A stretch of 37,134 bases of DNA from Magnetospirillum sp. UT-4 (GTDB lineage Bacteria; Pseudomonadota; Alphaproteobacteria; Rhodospirillales; Magnetospirillaceae), in contig NZ_CACVCG010000033.1 of assembly GCF_902729435.1 (NCBI RefSeq), positions 54,683-91,816 of the forward strand. Reading direction: 5' to 3'. Every line of letters starts with the position of its first letter. Positions within the stretch are counted from its first letter, which is position 1. A model generated the notes under the pieces. The model saw only the letters and a program-made list of their open reading frames with translations, had not been told where the DNA came from and ran no database searches. Of the stretch, positions 8,167-16,896 are shown piece after piece. Made by a program: the position numbers and the translations under genes.

Positions 8167-8193
8167 CCTCCCCCCGGCTTCGCCGGGGGGAGG
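8167..8193. terminator. Strong GC hairpin after hybC
   Basis: A 12-bp stem (CCTCCCCCCGGC at 8167-8178, GCCGGGGGGAGG at 8182-8193) with the loop TTC lies 11 bases beyond the hybC stop codon. There is no T-run on the minus-strand side. It could terminate part of the transcript, or protect the 3' end of the structural-gene mRNA so that hybOABC is made in excess of the maturation genes. Confidence 0.5.
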
Positions 8194-8204
8194 GGTAATA
8201 TACG

Positions 8205-9911
8205 CTACAGCGCCTTCACCTGCACCACCGGGTTGCCTTCCTCGTCCTGGACGTGGACGGCGCAGGCCAGGCAGGGGTCGAAGGAATGGACCGTGCGCAG
8301 GACCTCCAGCGGCAGTTCGGCATCGGCGATGGGGTTGTCCATCAGCGAGGCCTCGTAGGGGCCGATGGCGTCCTTCTCGTCGCGCGGGCCGGCGTTCCAG
8401 GTCGAGGGCACCACGCACTGGTAATTGGCGATCTTGCCGTCCCGGATGACCGTCCAGTGGGACAGCAGGCCGCGCGGCGCCTCGTGCATGCCGAAGCCCA
8501 TGACCTCGCCCTTGGGGAAGACCGGCTTGTTGAAGGTGGCGACGTCGCCCTTGCCGATGTTCTCGATCAGCATGGCCCAGTTCTGTGCCAGCACCTCCTG
8601 CATGACGCCGGACCGGATGGCGCGGGCGGCGTGGCGGCCGATGGTGGAGTGCAGGATCTCCGGCCCGACCTTGGTCCCGAGCAGGCTGCCCACCGTCTCC
8701 AGCGTCTTGGTGGCGTAGGTGATGGTCGGCTGGTGGCCGGCGGCCAGGCCGCACAGCACGTTGGCCAGCGGTCCCACCTGGGCGCGCTCGCCATAGAAGG
8801 TGGGGGCCTTCAGCCAGCTGTACTTGCCGTCGTCCTGGAAGTCGGTGTAGTGCGGCTTGGTCTCGCCCTCATAGGGGTGCAGCGGGCCGGGCTTGGAATA
8901 TTCGTACCAGGCGTGCTTGACCGATTCCTCGACGCCCTTCATCAGGTACTCGTCGCCGAACTTGGTGAACGGCTTGTACTTGGAGAGGTCGCCGCCCGGC
9001 ACGTGGCCGCCCGGCACCATGAACTGGGTGCCCTTGGAATCCATGGGGAAGTCGGGCGACGAGATGTAGTTCTTCACGCCGGCGCCGTACTTGGTCCAGT
9101 CGGCGTAGAAGGCGCCGATGGCGGCGACGTCGGGCAGGTAGACCTTGCGCACGAAGTCGCCCAGGGCGTCGATGTGCTCCTTGACCGCCAGCAGGCGCTC
9201 GATGGTCAGCACCGACTGGGAATCGGTGGCGATGGGGTTGGAGACGCCGCCCACCGCCAGGTTCTGGATGTGCGGCGACTTCGAGCCCAGGATGGTGACG
9301 ATCTTGTTGGCGTGGCGCTGGGCCTCCAGCGCCTGCAGGTAGTGGGCCACCGCCAGCAGGTTGACTTCCGGCGACAGCTTCATGGCCGGGTGGCCCCAAT
9401 AGCCGTTGGCGAAGGGACCCAACTGGCCGCTGCCGACGAAGGTCTTCAGCTTGTCCTGGGTCTGGGCCATCACCTGCTTCGAGTTCATCGGCCAGTCGGA
9501 CAGCGATTCCGCCACCGCCGAGGCCTTGGCCGGATCGGCCTTCAGCGCCGAGACCACATCGACGAAGTCGAGCGCCGAGAGGTGGTAGAAATGCACGATG
9601 TGGTCGTGCAGGGCATGGGCCGAGGCGATCATGTTGCGGATGAACTGGGCGTTCACCGGCACGTCCAGGCCCAGCGCGTTCTCCACCGCGCGCACCGAGG
9701 TGATGGCGTGGACGGTGGTGCAGACGCCGCAGATGCGCTGGGTGATGGCCCAGGCGTCACGCGGATCGCGGCCGAGCAGGATGAGTTCGACGCCGCGCCA
9801 CATCTGGCCCGACGACCACGCCTTGGTGACCTTGCCGTTGTCCACCTCGACGTCGATGCGCAGGTGGCCCTCGATGCGGGTGATGGGGTCGATGGTGATT
9901 CGCTTGGACAC
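8205..9911 (-). CDS. hybC: [NiFe] hydrogenase large subunit
   Basis: This 568-residue catalytic subunit carries both nickel-binding motifs intact: RICGVC (Cys61, Cys64) and DPCLACAVH (Cys547, Cys550, His553). The 15-residue tail after His553 is the peptide removed by HybD. The TRIEGHLRI block near the N-terminus is typical. Together with the ferredoxin-like and integral-membrane subunits upstream, this places the enzyme with the group 1 Hyd-2 (HybOABC) type, normally H2-oxidising and quinone-reducing at the periplasmic face. The start is GTG at 9911, eight bases after AGGAG. The protein has no export signal of its own and would travel with HybO. Confidence 0.97.
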   Translation of the reverse strand: MSKRITIDPITRIEGHLRIDVEVDNGKVTKAWSSGQMWRGVELILLGRDPRDAWAITQRICGVCTTVHAITSVRAVENALGLDVPVNAQFIRNMIASAHALHDHIVHFYHLSALDFVDVVSALKADPAKASAVAESLSDWPMNSKQVMAQTQDKLKTFVGSGQLGPFANGYWGHPAMKLSPEVNLLAVAHYLQALEAQRHANKIVTILGSKSPHIQNLAVGGVSNPIATDSQSVLTIERLLAVKEHIDALGDFVRKVYLPDVAAIGAFYADWTKYGAGVKNYISSPDFPMDSKGTQFMVPGGHVPGGDLSKYKPFTKFGDEYLMKGVEESVKHAWYEYSKPGPLHPYEGETKPHYTDFQDDGKYSWLKAPTFYGERAQVGPLANVLCGLAAGHQPTITYATKTLETVGSLLGTKVGPEILHSTIGRHAARAIRSGVMQEVLAQNWAMLIENIGKGDVATFNKPVFPKGEVMGFGMHEAPRGLLSHWTVIRDGKIANYQCVVPSTWNAGPRDEKDAIGPYEASLMDNPIADAELPLEVLRTVHSFDPCLACAVHVQDEEGNPVVQVKAL

Positions 9912-9931
9912 GGTTCACACTCCTTGAGGGC

Positions 9932-11131
9932 TCAGCGGACGGGCGCGCTGGAATGGCCGGGAAGGACGGGGAAGAAGCGGACGAAGACGATGTAGGCCAG
10001 GATCTCGATGGCCACGAGGCCGACCGTGACCATGATCTCCGGCACGCTGGGGAAGTAGTTCCAGCCCGGCCCGGTCTGGTAGGCGACCAGGAAGGCGTCG
10101 ATGCGGTACAGCGCGCCGGCGGCGATCATCGAGCAGGCGGCGATGAACAGCTTGGACAGACGCTTGCGGTTGGCCGGCTTGGACAGAATCACCAGCGGCA
10201 CCGCGAACAGCGCCATCTCGATCAGGAACATCAGGCTGAGGAAACCCGAGGTGAAGACCAGCCCGATGCGGCCGCCGACGATGAGGTCGCCCAGCCGCAG
10301 GATCAGGTACGCCGCCATCACCCCCATCAGGATCTTGCCGATCTTGGCCAGCATCGGCAGTTCGGGGCGGATGTCGCGCTTGAACCCGGCCGAGGCCCAG
10401 GCCGCCTCGAAGATCACCATGGCGAAGCCGAAGCCGATGGCCGAGGTCAGGAACAGCAGCGGCAGCATCACCGTCTGCCACAGCCCGTGGATCTGGTAGC
10501 CGTAGACCACCAGCAGCGAACCCAGCGAGCTTTGATGCATGGTCGGCAGCAGCACGCCCAGCGCGATGAAGTACGGCATGGCCTTGTTCAGCTTGGCCTT
10601 GGCGTCCCGCATCCCCCACTTTTCCAGGAAGGCGGGGGTGAACTCGATCCACATCACCATGATGTAGATGGCAATGCACATGGCCACTTCGAACATCACA
10701 GAATCGGGATGGAAATAGGCCGGCGACAGGATGTGCCAGAAGTTCCACCAGCGGCCCAGATCGACCAGCACCGACAGACCGCCCAGGCTGTAGCCGAACA
10801 GCGAGGCGGTCAGGGCCGGGCGCACCAGCGGATGGTATTCGCCGCGGTTCAGGATGTAGGTCATCAGCGCCATGACGTAGCCGCCGCAGGCCAGGCCGGT
10901 CCCGATGACCACGTCCCAGGCGATCCAGATGCCCCAGGGGAAGCCGTTGTTGATGTTGGCGACCGCCCCCAGGCCGAAGATGAAGCGCTTGAGGATGAAG
11001 TAGAGTCCGATCACGGCGAGGATGGCCAGGACGGTGGTCACCGGGGTGATCCATGGGCCGCCCAGCGGGCGCGGGCGATGGTCGACCTTGGCGGCGACCA
11101 CCTCGCTGGGGATCTTGTAGGTGGTTTCCAT
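9932..11131 (-). CDS. hybB: Hydrogenase integral membrane subunit HybB (NrfD-like)
   Basis: This 399-residue protein has about ten hydrophobic helices, beginning near residues 27-49 and ending near 385. It belongs to the HybB/NrfD family of quinone-interacting anchors that carry no haem. Recognisable blocks are NNGFPWGIWIAWDV, CGGYVMAL, and the long loop with HILSPAYFHPDSVMFEVA. It hands electrons from HybA to quinone, and in Hyd-2 may couple to proton movement. The start is five bases downstream of the hybA stop, and hybC follows after 20 bases. Confidence 0.94.
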   Translation of the reverse strand: METTYKIPSEVVAAKVDHRPRPLGGPWITPVTTVLAILAVIGLYFILKRFIFGLGAVANINNGFPWGIWIAWDVVIGTGLACGGYVMALMTYILNRGEYHPLVRPALTASLFGYSLGGLSVLVDLGRWWNFWHILSPAYFHPDSVMFEVAMCIAIYIMVMWIEFTPAFLEKWGMRDAKAKLNKAMPYFIALGVLLPTMHQSSLGSLLVVYGYQIHGLWQTVMLPLLFLTSAIGFGFAMVIFEAAWASAGFKRDIRPELPMLAKIGKILMGVMAAYLILRLGDLIVGGRIGLVFTSGFLSLMFLIEMALFAVPLVILSKPANRKRLSKLFIAACSMIAAGALYRIDAFLVAYQTGPGWNYFPSVPEIMVTVGLVAIEILAYIVFVRFFPVLPGHSSAPVR

Positions 11132-11136
11132 GCGCC

Positions 11137-12114
11137 TCACTCCTCGTCGTGGTGATCGCGCGCGCCGCGCAGGGCGGCGACGACCAGGCCGCCCAGCACC
11201 ACCGCCGGTGCCGCCAGGTAGCCGTAAAGGGTGTGCTGCAGCGTCTCGGAGACCGAGGAATAGGACCGCTCCGGCAAACCGGTGGGCAGGCCCAGCTTGT
11301 CGAAGGGAACCCCCGACAGGTAGCGCACCTGGGTGCCGCCGACCTCGGACTGGCCGTAGACGTGCTCGACGTACTGGGGCGCCGCCTTTTCGTGCACGTC
11401 GCCCGAATCCACCGTGCGCCGCGGGAAGGTGGCGGCGGCGCCGGGCGCCATCGCCTTGCGCCGGTCGATCTCGGCCGACAGCGCCGGATAGCTGCCGAAC
11501 AGGGTGGCGCCGGTGGGGCAGGACTGGGCGCAGGCCGGGATGCGGCCCTCGGCCAGCAGGTGCTTGCACAGCTGGCACTTGGCGATCTCGGGGGTCGGCG
11601 TGTCGTACTGGAACTGCGGCACCCCGAACGGGCAGGCGGCGACGCAGTAGCGGCAGCCGATGCAGGCGTCCTTGTCGTACTCGACGATGCCCAGCGGGCC
11701 GTCCTTGGTCATGGCGTTGACCGGGCAGGCCGAGACGCACGAGGGATCGGCGCAGTGCAGGCACTGGCGCTTCAGGTGGGCGAAGCCGTTCTCGGCCTTG
11801 TCCTTCTCGGCCATGGTGCCGTGCTGGTAGATCTTGATGACCGTGTAGGTCTTGCCCGACAGCTCCAGCGGGGTGTCCCACAGCTTTTCGCCCACATTGT
11901 CCTCGAGGCCCAGCTGGTTGGCCTCCTTGCAGGCGGACATGCAGGCCTTGCAGCCGATGCACAGGGTGGAATCGTACAGCAGCCCCACCGCCTGTTCGGG
12001 GATCGGCAGGTTGCCGCGGGCCTCGGCCGGGGCCGGGGCCAGCACGGCGGTGGCCGATACGGCCGCCGTTCCGGCCGCCGCCCGGCACAGGAAGTCGCGT
12101 CGATTGATGGTCAT
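11137..12114 (-). CDS. hybA: Hydrogenase 4Fe-4S ferredoxin-type subunit HybA
   Basis: The protein has 325 residues. The N-terminus is a Tat signal (NRRDFLCRA then an alanine-rich stretch to about residue 32). Four cluster motifs follow: CIGCKACMSACKEAN, CLHCADPSCVSACPVNA, CIGCRYCVAACPFGV, and CQLC with a later PACAQSCPTGA. The C-terminus has a single hydrophobic anchor (about 295-318), then a charged end. It relays electrons from the HybO clusters to HybB. The gene is six bases after hybO and five before hybB. Confidence 0.95.
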   Translation of the reverse strand: MTINRRDFLCRAAAGTAAVSATAVLAPAPAEARGNLPIPEQAVGLLYDSTLCIGCKACMSACKEANQLGLEDNVGEKLWDTPLELSGKTYTVIKIYQHGTMAEKDKAENGFAHLKRQCLHCADPSCVSACPVNAMTKDGPLGIVEYDKDACIGCRYCVAACPFGVPQFQYDTPTPEIAKCQLCKHLLAEGRIPACAQSCPTGATLFGSYPALSAEIDRRKAMAPGAAATFPRRTVDSGDVHEKAAPQYVEHVYGQSEVGGTQVRYLSGVPFDKLGLPTGLPERSYSSVSETLQHTLYGYLAAPAVVLGGLVVAALRGARDHHDEE

Positions 12115-12120
12115 GGGCGG

Positions 12121-13251
12121 CTACTCCTGTCCGTCCTCGGACTTTTCGGACTTGCCCAGGTTCTTGGCCAGCACCGCGCCGGCCCCGACCGCGACGCCGG
12201 CGATGCCGGCCACCAGCGCGGCGGCGCCGGCCGTGGCGCCCGTCCCCTGCTCCTCGGAAATGCGCGGATAGCCCGCCGGCGGCCGCTGGTTCTGCAGCTC
12301 GGCCAGGGCATGGATGGGCTTGGCGAAGCCGATGCCCTTCTCGGTGCAGCCGATGCACGGATGCCCCGTCCCCACCGGCCACGAGCCGGTGCCGACGTCG
12401 TTGAACAGGATCGAGGGGCAGTTGGCGTAGGTCTCGGGACCCTTGCAGCCCAGCTTGTAGAGGCAATAGCCCTTGCGGTGGCCCTCGTCGCCGAAGTCCA
12501 GGGCGAAGCGGCCGGCGTCGAAATGGGCGCGGCGCTCGCAATTCTCGTGGATCAGGCGGCCATAGGCGAACAGCGGCCGGCCCTTGTCGTCCAGCGCCGG
12601 CAGCTTGCCGAAGGTCAGGAAGTGCACCACGGTGGCCAGGATGTTGTAGGGGTTGGGCGGGCAGCCGGGGATGGTGACGATGTCCTTGCGGCCCAGGGCC
12701 TCGCCGACGCCGGCCGAGCCGGTCGGGTTGGGCGGGGTCGAGGGCATGCCGCCCCACGAGGCGCACGACCCCACCGCGACGATGGCCGCCGCGTGCTCGG
12801 CGCATTGCCGGGTCAGCTCCAGCGAGGTCTGGCCGCCGATCTTGCAGTAGATGCCGCCGTCCTTGGTCGGGATGGCGCCTTCCACCACCAGGATGTACTT
12901 GCCCTTGTTCTTCTCCATGGCGGCCAGGCGGGCGGCCTCGGCCTGGTGGCCGGCGGCGGCGAACAGGGTCTCGTGGTAGTCCAGCGAGATGATGTCGAGG
13001 ATCAGCTTCTCCAGCGTCGGGTGCTCGGACCTGAGCAGCGATTCCGAGCAGCCGGTGCATTCCTGGTGGTGCAGCCAGATGACCGAGGGGCGTTCCTTCT
13101 TGGTGATGGCCGCGGCGATCTGGGCATCCGCGCCCTTGGGCAGGCCCATGGTGGCGGCCAGGGCGGCGCAGAACTTCATGAAGTCGCGGCGCTGGATGCC
13201 GAAGCGGGCCTCCACGTCGGTTTCCAAGGTGGTCTGGCAATCGTCGAGCAT
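12121..13251 (-). CDS. hybO: [NiFe] hydrogenase small subunit HybO
   Basis: This 376-residue small subunit has a Tat signal (RRDFMKF at 21-27), then the proximal-cluster pair ECTGC (Cys65, Cys68). Further cluster ligands lie in GSCASWGG, PGCPPNP, the H-E-N-C-E-R block, GCKGPETYANCP and GHPCIGC. A hydrophobic segment near 337-358 would anchor it in the membrane. A TTG at 13269 is in frame, but the ATG at 13251 is chosen: GGAGAGG lies nine bases before it, and the signal peptide then has normal length. It is the first gene of the hydrogenase operon, about 110 bases below the -24/-12 promoter. Confidence 0.96.
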   Translation of the reverse strand: MLDDCQTTLETDVEARFGIQRRDFMKFCAALAATMGLPKGADAQIAAAITKKERPSVIWLHHQECTGCSESLLRSEHPTLEKLILDIISLDYHETLFAAAGHQAEAARLAAMEKNKGKYILVVEGAIPTKDGGIYCKIGGQTSLELTRQCAEHAAAIVAVGSCASWGGMPSTPPNPTGSAGVGEALGRKDIVTIPGCPPNPYNILATVVHFLTFGKLPALDDKGRPLFAYGRLIHENCERRAHFDAGRFALDFGDEGHRKGYCLYKLGCKGPETYANCPSILFNDVGTGSWPVGTGHPCIGCTEKGIGFAKPIHALAELQNQRPPAGYPRISEEQGTGATAGAAALVAGIAGVAVGAGAVLAKNLGKSEKSEDGQE

Positions 13252-13370
13252 CGGTCCGCACCTCTCCAAGAACGCGTGGGGCGAGCACCGGGAAAGGTCG
13301 AAGCGGCCACCGTCGCGGCGGCCGGGCGGAGACGTTTCCCGATGGTCTTATTTCTTTGGATAGACCCCTG

Positions 13371-13386
13371 CGCAAAGGTCATGCCA
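13371..13386 (-). promoter_or_regulatory. Sigma-54 (-24/-12) promoter of the hydrogenase operon
   Basis: Read on the minus strand this is TGGCATGACCTTTGCG. Against the sigma-54 consensus TGGCACG-N4-TTGC it has GG and GC at exactly the right spacing and only one mismatch in the conserved bases. Transcription would begin near 13360, about 110 bases before the hybO ATG. Hydrogenase structural operons of several proteobacteria are known to use RpoN with an NtrC-type activator such as HupR. The activator gene is not in this window. Confidence 0.82.
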
Positions 13387-13456
13387 AACCCATCGGGTGG
13401 GGAAAACGGCACGGACCCTGCGGGTTCAGGCCGCGCACCCGGCCGCGGATTGGATA

Positions 13457-13477
13457 TTTGCTAATCATCATTGCAAA
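13457..13477. promoter_or_regulatory. Inverted repeat upstream of the -24/-12 promoter, possible enhancer site
   Basis: TTTGC (13457-13461) and GCAAA (13473-13477) are 5-bp arms separated by 11 AT-rich bases. The centre is about 107 bases upstream of the predicted start of the hybO transcript, a usual distance for an activator of the NtrC/HupR class. The same position could instead bind a bending protein. The assignment rests on symmetry and position only. Confidence 0.4.
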
Positions 13478-13557
13478 GCGTTTTTACCTCCGGACTTAAC
13501 CGGGCGGGAACCTGTTCCCCCTATCCTCGGGCCGGCATCGAGGGTGCGGGGGGTGCC

Positions 13558-14019
13558 ATGGCGCGGTCGGCGGAGGAATGGTTCGAGACGGGGGTCGCCG
13601 CCGAGCGGGCCGATCACCCCCTGGACGCCGTCGCCGCCTATCGCAGGGCGCTGGCGCTGCTTCCCGGCTTCGCCGAGGCGTGGTTCAACCTGGGTACCAT
13701 CCTGTGGGAATGCGGCCTCTACGACGAGGCCGCCCGGGCCTATGGCGAGGCGCTGCGGCACCGGCCGGACCTGGCCGAGGCGTGGTACAACCGCGGCCTG
13801 CTGCTGGCCGAGACCGGCAACCTGGCCGCCGCCATCCGCTGCCTGACCCGTGCGGTGGCGGCCGATCCGGCCTATGCCGACGCCCATTACAACCTGGCCC
13901 AGTGCTGCCAATGGGCCGGGCGGCGGCAGGAGGCGCGGCGCCACTGGCGCCGCTACCTCGAACTCGACGGTGACGGAAGCTGGGCCGAGACGGCGCGGCG
14001 GCATCTCGCCGAAATCTGA
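13558..14019 (+). CDS. TPR-repeat protein
   Basis: This 153-residue protein is made of tandem tetratricopeptide repeats (about residues 4-37, 38-71, 72-105 and 106-139), seen as recurring A-x-x-x-Y-R-x-A-L, P-x-x-A-E-A-W-x-N-L-G and P-x-Y-A-D-A-H-Y-N-L-A patterns. No signal peptide or enzyme domain is visible. It probably mediates protein-protein contact. It is divergent from the hydrogenase operon and followed by 197 bases before xsc. The ATG at 13558 is preferred over an upstream in-frame TTG at 13471, which lies in the hydrogenase control region. No link to hydrogenase or sulfonate metabolism can be shown. Confidence 0.85.
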   Translation: MARSAEEWFETGVAAERADHPLDAVAAYRRALALLPGFAEAWFNLGTILWECGLYDEAARAYGEALRHRPDLAEAWYNRGLLLAETGNLAAAIRCLTRAVAADPAYADAHYNLAQCCQWAGRRQEARRHWRRYLELDGDGSWAETARRHLAEI

Positions 14020-14216
14020 TCCATACCCCCATCGCGACCGGGCCACGGCGCAAATTCCGTAAGCGCTACCCACTTGGCCCATCAGCCCACCAAACGGCTG
14101 CCGCCGGCCCGGCGCGACCTTAACTGACAGTCATTCGACGTGAAGCTGCCCGCCTTTATTGCGGCGCAACATGAGGTGGCGCGCAAGTCTCACCCTTTCG
14201 ACATGGAGAAAGCTGC

Positions 14217-15929
14217 ATGCCGACCATGACGCCCAGCGAAGCCTTTGTCGAAACCCTGGCCGCCAACGGCGTGACCGACGTCTTCGGCATCGTCGGGTCG
14301 GCGTTCATGGACGCCCTCGACCTGTTCGAGCCGGCCGGCATCCGCTTCATCTCCACCGCCCACGAGCAGGGCGCCGGGCACATGGCCGACGGCTATGCCC
14401 GGGCCAGCGGCCGCCATGGCGTGTGCATCGCCCAGAACGGTCCCGGCATCAGCAATTTCGTCACCGCCATCGCCGCCGCCTATTGGGCCCATTCGCCGGT
14501 GGTCTGCCTGACCCCGGAATCGGGCACCGCGACCATGGGCCACGGCGGCTTCCAGGAAGTCGAGCAGATGCCCTTCTTCGAGAAGATCACCCGCTGGCAG
14601 GGCCACGTGAACCGCCCCGACCGCATCGCCGAGTTCACCGCCCGGGCCTTCGACCTGGCCATGTTCGAGCGCGGCCCGACCCAGGTCAACATCCCGCGCG
14701 ACTTCTTCTACGGCCAGATCGACGTCCAGATTCCCAGCCCGCTGCGCATCGAGCGCTCGGCCGGCGGACCGGACAGCCTGCAGCAGGCGGCGGAGATGCT
14801 GGCCCAGGCCAGCTTCCCGGTGATCATCTCGGGCGGCGGCGTGGTGATGGCGGGCGGCGTGCCGCAGGCGGTGGCGCTGGCCGAGCACCTGGGGGCGCCG
14901 GTGGTGGCCAGCTACCTGCACAACGATTCCTTCCCGGACGGGCACGAGCTGATGTGCGGCCCGCTCGGCTATAACGGCTCGAAGGCGGCCATGGCGATCA
15001 TGTCCCAGGCCGACGTGGTGCTGGCCCTGGGCACCCGGCTGGGGCCGTTCGGCACCCTGCCGCAATACGGCATCGATTACTGGCCGAAGAATGCCCGCAT
15101 CATCCAGGTCGATATCGACCACCGCATGCTCGGGCTGGTCAAGCCGATCGGGATCGGCGTCCTTGGCGATGCCGGGCTGGCCGCCGCCGAGATCCTGCGC
15201 CGGCTCCAGGCCCTGAGCCCGGCCGCCCACGGCAACCGCGACCAGCGCATGGCGGAAATCCGCCGGGCCAGGCAGGACTGGCAGCAGGAGCTGGATTCCC
15301 AATGCGCCGACACCGGCAGCCCGATCGCCCCGCGCGCCGCCCTGCGCGAACTGGAGAAGGCGATGCCGGCGGACGCCATGGTGACCACCGACATCGGCAA
15401 CATCTGCTCGCTGTCCAACAGCCATCTCACCTTCACCCGCCCCAACAGCTTCTTCGCCGCCATGAGCTTCGGCAATTGCGGCTACGCGTTCCCCACCGCC
15501 ATGGGCTGCAAGGTCGCCTGCCCCGACCGCCCGGCCATCGCCTATGTCGGCGACGGCGCCTGGGGCATGAGCCTGCAGGAGACGCTGACCTGCGTGCGCG
15601 AGAACATCCCGGTGGTGGCGGTGGTGTTCAACAACGGCCAATGGGGGGCCGAGAAGAAGAACCAGATCGACTACTACGCCAACCGCTTCGTCGGCACCAA
15701 CCTGGAAAACCCCAGCTTCGCCGCGGTGGCCAAGGCCATGGGCGCCGAGGGAATGCGCATCGACCAGCGCGACCAGCTGGGCGACGCCCTGCGCCAGGCG
15801 GCGGCCTCGAACCGGCCGACCATCCTGGAGGTCATGGTGACCCAGGCGCTGGGCGAGCCGTTCCGCCGCGACGCCCTGAAGAAACCGGCCCGCATGCTCG
15901 ACAAGTACCGCGCCTATTCGGTCGCCTGA
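14217..15929 (+). CDS. xsc: Sulfoacetaldehyde acetyltransferase Xsc
   Basis: This 570-residue thiamine-diphosphate enzyme cleaves sulfoacetaldehyde with phosphate to give acetyl phosphate and sulfite. The N-terminal Pyr domain carries HEQGAGHMADGYARASG with the cofactor-activating Glu50. The C-terminal PP domain carries the GDG...NN motif (GDGAWGMSLQE from residue 445 to FNNGQWGAEKKNQ). Xsc-specific features include the GHGGFQEVEQMPFFEKITRW region and the length. A GGAGAA site lies seven bases upstream of the ATG. It heads a plus-strand operon that runs to about 28803. The 197-base leader shows no promoter I would defend, and no regulator gene is adjacent. Confidence 0.96.
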   Translation: MPTMTPSEAFVETLAANGVTDVFGIVGSAFMDALDLFEPAGIRFISTAHEQGAGHMADGYARASGRHGVCIAQNGPGISNFVTAIAAAYWAHSPVVCLTPESGTATMGHGGFQEVEQMPFFEKITRWQGHVNRPDRIAEFTARAFDLAMFERGPTQVNIPRDFFYGQIDVQIPSPLRIERSAGGPDSLQQAAEMLAQASFPVIISGGGVVMAGGVPQAVALAEHLGAPVVASYLHNDSFPDGHELMCGPLGYNGSKAAMAIMSQADVVLALGTRLGPFGTLPQYGIDYWPKNARIIQVDIDHRMLGLVKPIGIGVLGDAGLAAAEILRRLQALSPAAHGNRDQRMAEIRRARQDWQQELDSQCADTGSPIAPRAALRELEKAMPADAMVTTDIGNICSLSNSHLTFTRPNSFFAAMSFGNCGYAFPTAMGCKVACPDRPAIAYVGDGAWGMSLQETLTCVRENIPVVAVVFNNGQWGAEKKNQIDYYANRFVGTNLENPSFAAVAKAMGAEGMRIDQRDQLGDALRQAAASNRPTILEVMVTQALGEPFRRDALKKPARMLDKYRAYSVA

Positions 15930-15938
15930 GGGTCCGCC

Positions 15939-16871
15939 ATGCCGCTGCATTACGCCTGTCCCATCCGCCTGCTGGAAACCGCGCGCCGGCTGCCGCCGAT
16001 GCCGACCGCGGTGGCCGCCGCCGCCTCGCCCTACGCCCTGGCCGGGGCGCGGCAGGCGCGCGAGCAGGGGGTGCTGGAGCCGGTGCTGGTGGGCGATGCC
16101 ATGGACATCCGCCGCATGGCCAAGGAGATGGGCTGGCCGCTGGACGGCGTGCGCATCGAGCGGGCCGGCGACGACGCCGATGCGGCGCGGCGCGCGGTGG
16201 CGCTGGCCCATGACGGCGAGTGCATGGCGGTGATGAAGGGCCACCTGCACACCGACACCCTGATGCTGGCGGCGCTGCAGAAGCAGGGCGGGCTGCGGGC
16301 GGGACGGCGCTTCACCCACGCCTTCTTCATGGCGGTGCCGGGCTGGACGCGCGGCCTGATCGTCTCGGACGCGGCGGTCAACATCCGGCCCTCGGTGGAG
16401 GCCAAGGTGGACATCGTGCGCAACGTGGTCGATCTCGCCCATGCGCTGTCCATCCCCGAGCCCCGGGTGGCGCTGCTGTCCAGCACCGAGGAGGTCACCG
16501 ACCGCATCCAGTCGTCGCTGGAGGCGGCCGAGGTGGCGGCGCGCTGCCGCGACGGCGCCGTCAAGAACGCCCTGGTCCACGGCCCGCTGCCCTTCGACGT
16601 CGCCATGTCGCCGGACGCGGCGCGGGTCAAGGGCATCGACCATCCGGTGGCCGGCCATGCCGACGCCCTGGTGGTGGCCGACATCGATGCCGGCAACGCC
16701 CTGTTCAAGATGATGGTCCATTTCATGGGCGCCAGCGCCGCCGGGGTGGTGCTGGGGGCCTCGGTGCCGATCATGCTGACCTCGCGCGCCGACAGCCCCG
16801 AGGCGCGCCTGAATTCCGCCACCGTCGCCCGCCTGCTGGCCGAGGAGCACGCATCCGCGCTCCGGCACTGA
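15939..16871 (+). CDS. pta: Phosphate acetyltransferase (short Pta)
   Basis: This 310-residue protein of the phosphate acetyl/butyryl transferase family corresponds to the catalytic domain only, without the N-terminal DRTGG region of E. coli Pta. Blocks include MKGHLHTDTLMLAAL, FMAVPGWTRGLIVSDAAVNIRP and the C-terminal DSPEARLNSATVA. It converts the acetyl phosphate made by Xsc to acetyl-CoA. The xsc-pta pairing is well known in taurine and sulfoacetate degraders. The start is nine bases after the xsc stop, with GAGGG as the binding site. Confidence 0.93.
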   Translation: MPLHYACPIRLLETARRLPPMPTAVAAAASPYALAGARQAREQGVLEPVLVGDAMDIRRMAKEMGWPLDGVRIERAGDDADAARRAVALAHDGECMAVMKGHLHTDTLMLAALQKQGGLRAGRRFTHAFFMAVPGWTRGLIVSDAAVNIRPSVEAKVDIVRNVVDLAHALSIPEPRVALLSSTEEVTDRIQSSLEAAEVAARCRDGAVKNALVHGPLPFDVAMSPDAARVKGIDHPVAGHADALVVADIDAGNALFKMMVHFMGASAAGVVLGASVPIMLTSRADSPEARLNSATVARLLAEEHASALRH

Positions 16872-16896
16872 AGATCAACTACCGGGAGAACACGCC

